Positions 5,550-9,598 of a stretch of 9,598 bases of DNA are shown piece by piece. A model generated the notes under the pieces. That model saw only the letters and a list, made by a program, of their open reading frames with translations, ran no database searches and was not told where the DNA came from. A program made the translations under genes and the position numbers. The stretch is from Haloferacaceae archaeon (lineage in GTDB: Archaea; Halobacteriota; Halobacteria; Halobacteriales; Haloferacaceae), in assembly GCA_028274825.1 (NCBI GenBank), contig JAQCMZ010000493.1:1-9598 (forward strand). The letters are read 5' to 3'. Numbering within the stretch: position 1 is the stretch's first letter; every line of letters begins with the position of its first letter.

Positions 5550-8500
5550 TCAGTCTCCCGACCCGATGCCCCACTTGGCCTGTCGACGAGATTGATCAGA
5601 GACTGCCATCACGTCAATATCCTCCTCAGAGCGGTTGATCGCTTGGAGTGCAGCCCGCGCACTCGCGGGTGTCGAGAAGTACGTGATTTCTTCCTCGACG
5701 GCCACCTCCAGTAACTCTCGTTCACGAGAGATGATCAGGTCGACCTCACCACGCCGTGCTGCCTGTACGAGATCGACTGCCTCGCTGAGATCGAAGTGAT
5801 TGGTAAATCCGTCGACGAGCGCTTCACCGGGCTCAGTGTCTGGATCTGGGAATTCCGGTGCCGAGAGGTCGACCACGGCCGTCCCACCCTCAAGGACTGG
5901 TTTGTTGGTGGCGTCCTGTGCCTTGTCGTAGGCTTTACCGAAGGAACTGGCAGTTCCCATCACCTCTCCTGTGGACTTCATCTCCGGGCCAAGACGGGGA
6001 TCCGATCCCGGAAGCCTGTCGAACGGGAGAAGCACTTCTTTGACGCTGTATTGTTCGGGAATCCGTTCAACCGCGTCCAGATCAGCGAGCTGTTGACCGG
6101 TCATCACTTTCGCGGCCAATTTTGCGATTGGAACGCCGGTCGTTTTCGAGATGAACGGCACCGTTCGCGAGGACCGCGGGTTCGCCTCTAACACGTACAC
6201 CTGTGGGTCAACAGTAGAATCGTGGATGCCCGTCACGGCGAGTTGAACGTTCAATAGCCCCACGGTGTCTAGGGCGTCCGCAATCTCGGTCGTGACCTCG
6301 CGCACTCGCTTCATCGTGGCTTCGCTCAGCGCTCGAGGAGGAATCACACACGCGGAGTCACCAGAGTGGACACCAGCACTCTCGACGTGTTCCATAACAC
6401 CGCCAATCAGCACCTCGTCGCCGTCGGCGACGGCATCGACATCCAGTTCGACCGCATCGGCGAGAAACTCATCGACGAGGATTGGCGCCTGAGGAGACAC
6501 CCGCACTGCCTCATCGATATACTGCTCCAATTCGGCATCATCTTCCACGATTCGCATCGCGCGCCCACCGAGCACGTAGGAGGGCCGCACTAACACGGGG
6601 TAACCAATCTCTTCGGCCAGTTCGAATGCATCCTCACGGCTCACGGCAGAGCCGCCATCGGGTTGGGAGATCGTCCGGTCGTCCATGAGGGCGTTGAACC
6701 GGTCGCGGTCCTCTGCGAGATCCATCGCATCGACACTGGTTCCCATGATCTCACAGTCGAGGTCACGACGGCGGAGCTCTTCGGCAAGCGGTTTGCCGAT
6801 ATTGACGGAGGTTTGACCGCCAAACTGTATCATGACGCCGTCAGCGCCGGTCTCTGCGATTACGTCGGCAATCTCCTCGGCGGAGACTGGCTCGAAAAAC
6901 AGCCCGTCTGACGTGTCATAGTCCGTCGAAACCGTCTCTGGATTGTTATTCACTACGTGGGCATCGATACCCAGTTCACGAAGCGCGGTCACTGCGTGTA
7001 CCGAACAGTAATCGAACTCCACACCCTGTCCGATCCGAATCGGTCCACCCCCGACCACGACCACACTCTCGACAGCCGGATCAACGTGGACTTCGCCGAC
7101 AGCCCCCGCCGAGTCGGCCCCCTGGAGATACGGGGGGAGCCGCGCAGAGTAGTAATAGGGTGTCGAGGCCTCGAACTCGCCAGCACACGTATCAACCTGT
7201 TTGAACGTGCGATCTGGCGCGGCCGATTCGACCTCGGCAACATCGATATCGGCCTCTGCAGCGACATCAGCGTTAGTCCAGCCTGCGGCCGCAGCTTCCG
7301 CGATATCACCGGTGGCGGCGTCTGTGGAAACAGCAATGTTCTGATACCGGCTGACGTACCACTCGTGAATCCCTGTCAGTTCGACAACACGATCGACCGA
7401 GTGGCCCCGTCGAAACGCCTCAAACATCGCGTACGGCCGGTCTGGAGACGGGCGTTCGAGATAGTCGGTTTCGAGCGCAGCGTCGTCGATCGCCTCCCAG
7501 TCACGGGCGGGATCATACTCCGAAGAGCGTAACGCTTTCGAGAGCGACTCCTCGAACCGTCGCCCGATCGCCATCGCTTCTCCGGTGGATTTCATCGCCG
7601 TTCCCAGCGTGAAGTCGACATCGTCGAACTTGTCACTCGGCCAGCGGGGCACCTTCGTGACGACATAATCAATTGCGGGCTCGAAGGCAGCTGTCGTCTC
7701 GCCGGTAATCTCATTATCGATTTCGTGGAGACGCTTTCCGAGCGCGACCTTCGCGGTCACTCGGGCAATCGGGTAGCCAGTCGCTTTCGAAGCCAGCGCT
7801 GACGACCGTGACACGCGAGGGTTCACTTCGACGACACGATACTCCCCGCCGGGAGTGCCGTCGTCGCGCCAGGCGAACTGGATATTACAGCCGCCCTGGA
7901 TACCTAACTCTCGAATGACGCCCAGAGCAGCGTTACGCATCTCCTGGTGGCCGTCGTCGGGGATCACCTGTGATGGGGTGACGACAATCGATTCGCCCGT
8001 GTGGATACCCATCGGGTCCAGATTCTCCATATTACAGATGATGATACACGAGTCATCGGCATCGCGCATCACCTCGTACTCGAGTTCGATCCAGCCAGCG
8101 ATTGATTCCGTGATCAGGACTTCGTCGTTACGAGAGAGTCGAAGGCCTTTGCGAACGCGCTCAAGCAGTTCGCCCAACTCGTCTACCACGCCCGACCCGG
8201 ATCCTCCGAGGGTGTACGTTGTCCGAGCGATCACCGGAAGGCCACCGACGACGTCCACAGCCGCCTCAACACGATCCTGCAGTGCTGTCTCTGTCATGCC
8301 GGTCACCGTCTCGTGGTCGTCAAGCGAGATTGTCGTTGAGGCGGGCACCGGTTGGCCGATCGATTCCATCCGCTGGCGGAAAAGATCGCGATCTTCAGTC
8401 GCGTAGATGGTCTCTAGGGGTGTCCCCATGACCTCGACCCCATATTCTTCGAGCACCCCTTCTTCGGCGAGTCTGGCAGTGACGTTGAGCCCGGTCTGTC

Positions 8501-8789
8501 CGCCGAGTCCTGCAATGACGCCATCGGGACGCTCCGTCCGAATCACCTCGGAAATCGCCTCGGTCGTGATCGGCTCGATATACACACGATCTGCCATCTC
8601 GGGGTCGGTCATGATCGTTGCCGGGTTCGAGTTCACAAGCACCACCCGCGCACCCTCCTCGCGGAGTGCCCGGCATGCTTGTGCGCCGGAGTAATCGAAC
8701 TCGGCTGCCTGACCAATCTGGATCGGTCCGCTTCCGATCAACAGGATTGTCTGTCTGTCTTCGACGTGGTTCCCCGATATCTCAGTCAT
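5550..8789 (-). CDS. carB: Carbamoyl-phosphate synthase large subunit
   Basis: CarB uses two ATP, bicarbonate and ammonia (from glutamine via CarA) to make carbamoyl phosphate for pyrimidine and arginine synthesis in the cytoplasm. From the ATG at 8789 it has 1079 residues, close to E. coli CarB (1073). Domains: first ATP-grasp half (about 13-400) with GSGPIQIGQAAEFDYSGAQ, TLGGSGSG (193-200), HTGESIVVTPSQ and EVNPRVSRSSALASKATG; a helical linker (about 410-560); second ATP-grasp half (about 573-945) with GGGPIRIGQGVEFDYC, IQFGGQTSVN, RPSYVLGG, HSGDSACVIPP and EANPRSSRTVPF; and a short C-terminal MGS-like domain (about 970-1079). An ATG at 8810 would add seven residues. I prefer 8789 because a TATA-like element lies 26-27 bases upstream of it and the remaining N-terminus (MTEISGNHVEDRQTILLIG) matches the family better. 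carA is not adjacent. Confidence 0.97.
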   Translation of the reverse strand: MTEISGNHVEDRQTILLIGSGPIQIGQAAEFDYSGAQACRALREEGARVVLVNSNPATIMTDPEMADRVYIEPITTEAISEVIRTERPDGVIAGLGGQTGLNVTARLAEEGVLEEYGVEVMGTPLETIYATEDRDLFRQRMESIGQPVPASTTISLDDHETVTGMTETALQDRVEAAVDVVGGLPVIARTTYTLGGSGSGVVDELGELLERVRKGLRLSRNDEVLITESIAGWIELEYEVMRDADDSCIIICNMENLDPMGIHTGESIVVTPSQVIPDDGHQEMRNAALGVIRELGIQGGCNIQFAWRDDGTPGGEYRVVEVNPRVSRSSALASKATGYPIARVTAKVALGKRLHEIDNEITGETTAAFEPAIDYVVTKVPRWPSDKFDDVDFTLGTAMKSTGEAMAIGRRFEESLSKALRSSEYDPARDWEAIDDAALETDYLERPSPDRPYAMFEAFRRGHSVDRVVELTGIHEWYVSRYQNIAVSTDAATGDIAEAAAAGWTNADVAAEADIDVAEVESAAPDRTFKQVDTCAGEFEASTPYYYSARLPPYLQGADSAGAVGEVHVDPAVESVVVVGGGPIRIGQGVEFDYCSVHAVTALRELGIDAHVVNNNPETVSTDYDTSDGLFFEPVSAEEIADVIAETGADGVMIQFGGQTSVNIGKPLAEELRRRDLDCEIMGTSVDAMDLAEDRDRFNALMDDRTISQPDGGSAVSREDAFELAEEIGYPVLVRPSYVLGGRAMRIVEDDAELEQYIDEAVRVSPQAPILVDEFLADAVELDVDAVADGDEVLIGGVMEHVESAGVHSGDSACVIPPRALSEATMKRVREVTTEIADALDTVGLLNVQLAVTGIHDSTVDPQVYVLEANPRSSRTVPFISKTTGVPIAKLAAKVMTGQQLADLDAVERIPEQYSVKEVLLPFDRLPGSDPRLGPEMKSTGEVMGTASSFGKAYDKAQDATNKPVLEGGTAVVDLSAPEFPDPDTEPGEALVDGFTNHFDLSEAVDLVQAARRGEVDLIISRERELLEVAVEEEITYFSTPASARAALQAINRSEEDIDVMAVSDQSRRQAKWGIGSGD

Positions 8790-8812
8790 TGTGCACTGAA
8801 GTCTGCTCATCG

Positions 8813-8818
8813 TAATAA
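8813..8818 (-). promoter_or_regulatory. Probable TATA box of carB
   Basis: TTATTA on the minus strand is centred 26-27 bases upstream of the ATG at 8789, consistent with a leaderless carB message. If correct, the upstream ATG at 8810 lies outside the transcript. No TATA-like sequence sits at the right distance for 8810. Confidence 0.5.
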
Positions 8819-8849
8819 GACCGGCGATGTGGTCCGTTTTTCGTATTTG

Positions 8850-8866
8850 ATTGCGATATTCGCAAT
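8850..8866. promoter_or_regulatory. 17-base perfect palindrome upstream of carB
   Basis: ATTGCGATATTCGCAAT is a 7-3-7 perfect inverted repeat, 61-77 bases before the carB ATG at 8789 and about 42 bases (centre to centre, four helical turns) upstream of the proposed TATA box. Such symmetry is typical of a dimeric wHTH operator. It could regulate carB by pyrimidine or arginine supply. The palindrome is directly visible; its regulator and effector are unknown. Confidence 0.5.
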
Positions 8867-9132
8867 ATAGCTGTAAACGATGACGAGCGCGCTTGTGTCG
8901 TTATCTCGCCCGTCCTCAGCGGTCTCCAGCGTGTCGATGTTGTGAGGGTTTGCGAGAATTAGATGAGAGAATCCGAGACGGTATACAGACGACAGCGAAC
9001 AACTTCCAAAGGTGTGGACTCCCTCGGGGACGAACTGTGAGGCTTCACCCTCGGGGTTAATCCCCGAGGTACTCGCCTCAACCACCTGTAGATTGAGTAT
9101 GTCTGTCGGTTACGAGTAGAGGGTCCGCGGTC
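8867..9132. other. Remaining gene-free region between the winged-helix gene and carB
   Basis: With the carB promoter and operator, the gap between the two coding regions is 343 bases. A minus-strand frame opens at GTG (9085) and stops at 8807, overlapping the alternative carB ATG at 8810 by ATGA. Its 92-residue product has no recognisable family, no promoter of its own and a basic C-terminus, so I do not call it. The main content is the hairpin set at 9021-9080. Confidence 0.4.
9021..9080 (-). repeat. Nested hairpin with a duplicated arm
   Basis: CCTCGGGG (9049-9056) pairs with CCCCGAGG (9062-9069) around TTAAT, and TGAGGC (9038-9043) pairs with GCCTCA (9075-9080) outside it, with a symmetric 5 x 5 internal loop. 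CCCTCGGGG is repeated at 9021-9029 and 9048-9056, so on the minus-strand RNA two identical CCCCGAGGG arms could compete for one CCTCGGGG arm. It lies about 53 bases past the winged-helix gene's stop and 230 bases before carB. It may be a terminator of the first, an attenuator of the second, or a relic of an IS200/IS605 right-end hairpin. Confidence 0.45.
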
Positions 9133-9348
9133 TCAGACGTTCAGCGTATATCGGTATGGATTGCCAGCAATAACTTTAATCTCACCGGCTTCCGCTTGGC
9201 GACCGAGAATTGTCGCTACCCTGTGGGGGCTACCGGATTGTTCGTCAGTTTCGACTGCGAGATATATCTCACGAGCCGTCAGCGGATCCTTTGCCTCCGC
9301 GAGAACACCCCGTAGCAGGTCATACGTAGTGGATGACTCGAATCTCAT
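9133..9348 (-). CDS. Small winged helix-turn-helix-like protein
   Basis: A 71-residue protein from the ATG at 9348 (74 from 9357). Predicted layout: helix 1 (TTYDLLRGVLAEAK), helix 2 (LTAREIYLAV), a turn, helix 3 (SPHRVATILGRQAEAGEI) and a beta wing (KVIAGNPYRYTL). This is the order of a minimal winged-helix DNA-binding domain with no effector domain. Codons ATG occur at 9357, 9354 and 9348. The TATA box centred near 9376 is 28 bases upstream of 9348, favouring that start for a leaderless message. It is the next gene upstream of carB on the same strand, 343 bases away, so it may regulate carB or itself. I do not recognise a named family; the DNA-binding call rests on residue pattern only. Confidence 0.7.
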   Translation of the reverse strand: MRFESSTTYDLLRGVLAEAKDPLTAREIYLAVETDEQSGSPHRVATILGRQAEAGEIKVIAGNPYRYTLNV

Positions 9349-9371
9349 ATGCATCATTAATATCGATAGTT

Positions 9372-9389
9372 ACTTATACCTCAGTGAGG
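9372..9389 (-). promoter_or_regulatory. Promoter and palindromic site of the winged-helix gene
   Basis: On the minus strand a TATA box (GTATAAGT region, 9373-9379) is preceded directly by the perfect inverted repeat CCTCAGTGAGG (9379-9389, 5-1-5). The repeat covers the BRE position, where a bound repressor would block TFB. Because the gene encodes a DNA-binding-like protein, autoregulation is a natural guess, but it is inference. Confidence 0.55.
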
Positions 9390-9598
9390 CAACCGTCATA
9401 CACTTGTCCGACAGCATCGGCTTCCTGTTCAGCGACTCGCGGCTGTGAGATCAATTACCTCTCTCGGCGTATCACTCAGAATCCCGCTCTCTGAGTGTCG
9501 GATGATGGCTGTCAGCGATTGGTGATCGTGGTGGAGACGTAGCGAGCAGACTCGCGTTTCAAATTCAGACGCGAGGATCACGCCGGTTCAGATCACGG
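9390..9598. other. Gene-free right-edge region with two hairpins
   Basis: No gene is supported. All three minus-strand frames entering from the right edge stop quickly, and no plus-strand frame with a start codon stays open to the edge. Two clear inverted repeats are present: CACTCAGA/TCTGAGTG (9473-9480 with 9490-9497, 9-base loop) and CTCGCGT/ACGCGAG (9551-9557 with 9569-9575, 11-base loop). They could be 3'-end signals of a neighbour beyond the edge or operator sites. Confidence 0.4.

Noticed and set aside
6957..7532. 191-codon plus-strand frame opposite carB
   Set aside because: High-GC antisense shadow; carB motifs are uninterrupted here and the product matches no family I know.
9580..9598. 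GGTTCAGATC near the right end resembling a tRNA T loop
   Set aside because: The flanking bases do not pair as a T stem and no acceptor, D or anticodon arms can be fitted.
1..9598. CRISPR arrays, intact insertion sequences, phage or defence genes
   Set aside because: No regularly spaced repeats, transposase, integrase, nuclease or Cas-like motifs were found in any frame.

Overview
The window comes from a haloarchaeon (class Halobacteria). The predicted proteins are rich in Asp and Glu, as in salt-in halophiles. Several genes start about 27-32 bases downstream of an AT-rich TATA element with no Shine-Dalgarno sequence, which is the haloarchaeal leaderless pattern. The CarB sequence has the haloarchaeal character. 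Base composition looks moderate for the group (judged by eye, not computed).

Layout from left to right: a 247-base upstream region; an orphan flavoprotein of the succinate dehydrogenase/fumarate reductase family (248-2035, +); a gene-free stretch; a fumarylacetoacetate hydrolase (FAH) superfamily gene (2494-3207, -); a 390-base divergent control region with three copies of TTCCCGCGG; an HpcH/CitE-type CoA-ester lyase resembling malyl-CoA lyase (3598-4512, +); a hairpin-rich convergent intergenic region; a small VOC/glyoxalase-like metalloprotein (4850-5221, -); the carbamoyl-phosphate synthase large subunit carB (5550-8789, -); a regulatory-looking region with palindromes; and a small winged-helix-like protein (9133-9348, -). 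The final 240 bases hold only hairpins. No tRNA, rRNA, CRISPR array or intact mobile element was found.

Functionally the window has two parts. The left part groups three enzymes of organic-acid chemistry: a dicarboxylate-handling flavoprotein, an FAH-fold protein and a CoA-ester lyase. The last two are divergently transcribed and may share control through the TTCCCGCGG motif. The right part is pyrimidine/arginine precursor synthesis (carB without carA), preceded by a small DNA-binding-like gene and candidate operators.

The observations most worth checking are: (1) the FAH-family protein lacks both residues of the His-Glu catalytic dyad and one metal-ligand Glu of the FAHD1 type while otherwise looking intact; (2) the TTCCCGCGG sites lie just upstream of both divergent TATA boxes; (3) a 17-base perfect palindrome lies upstream of carB, together with a set of competing hairpin arms. 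No unmistakably new defence or mobile system is visible.
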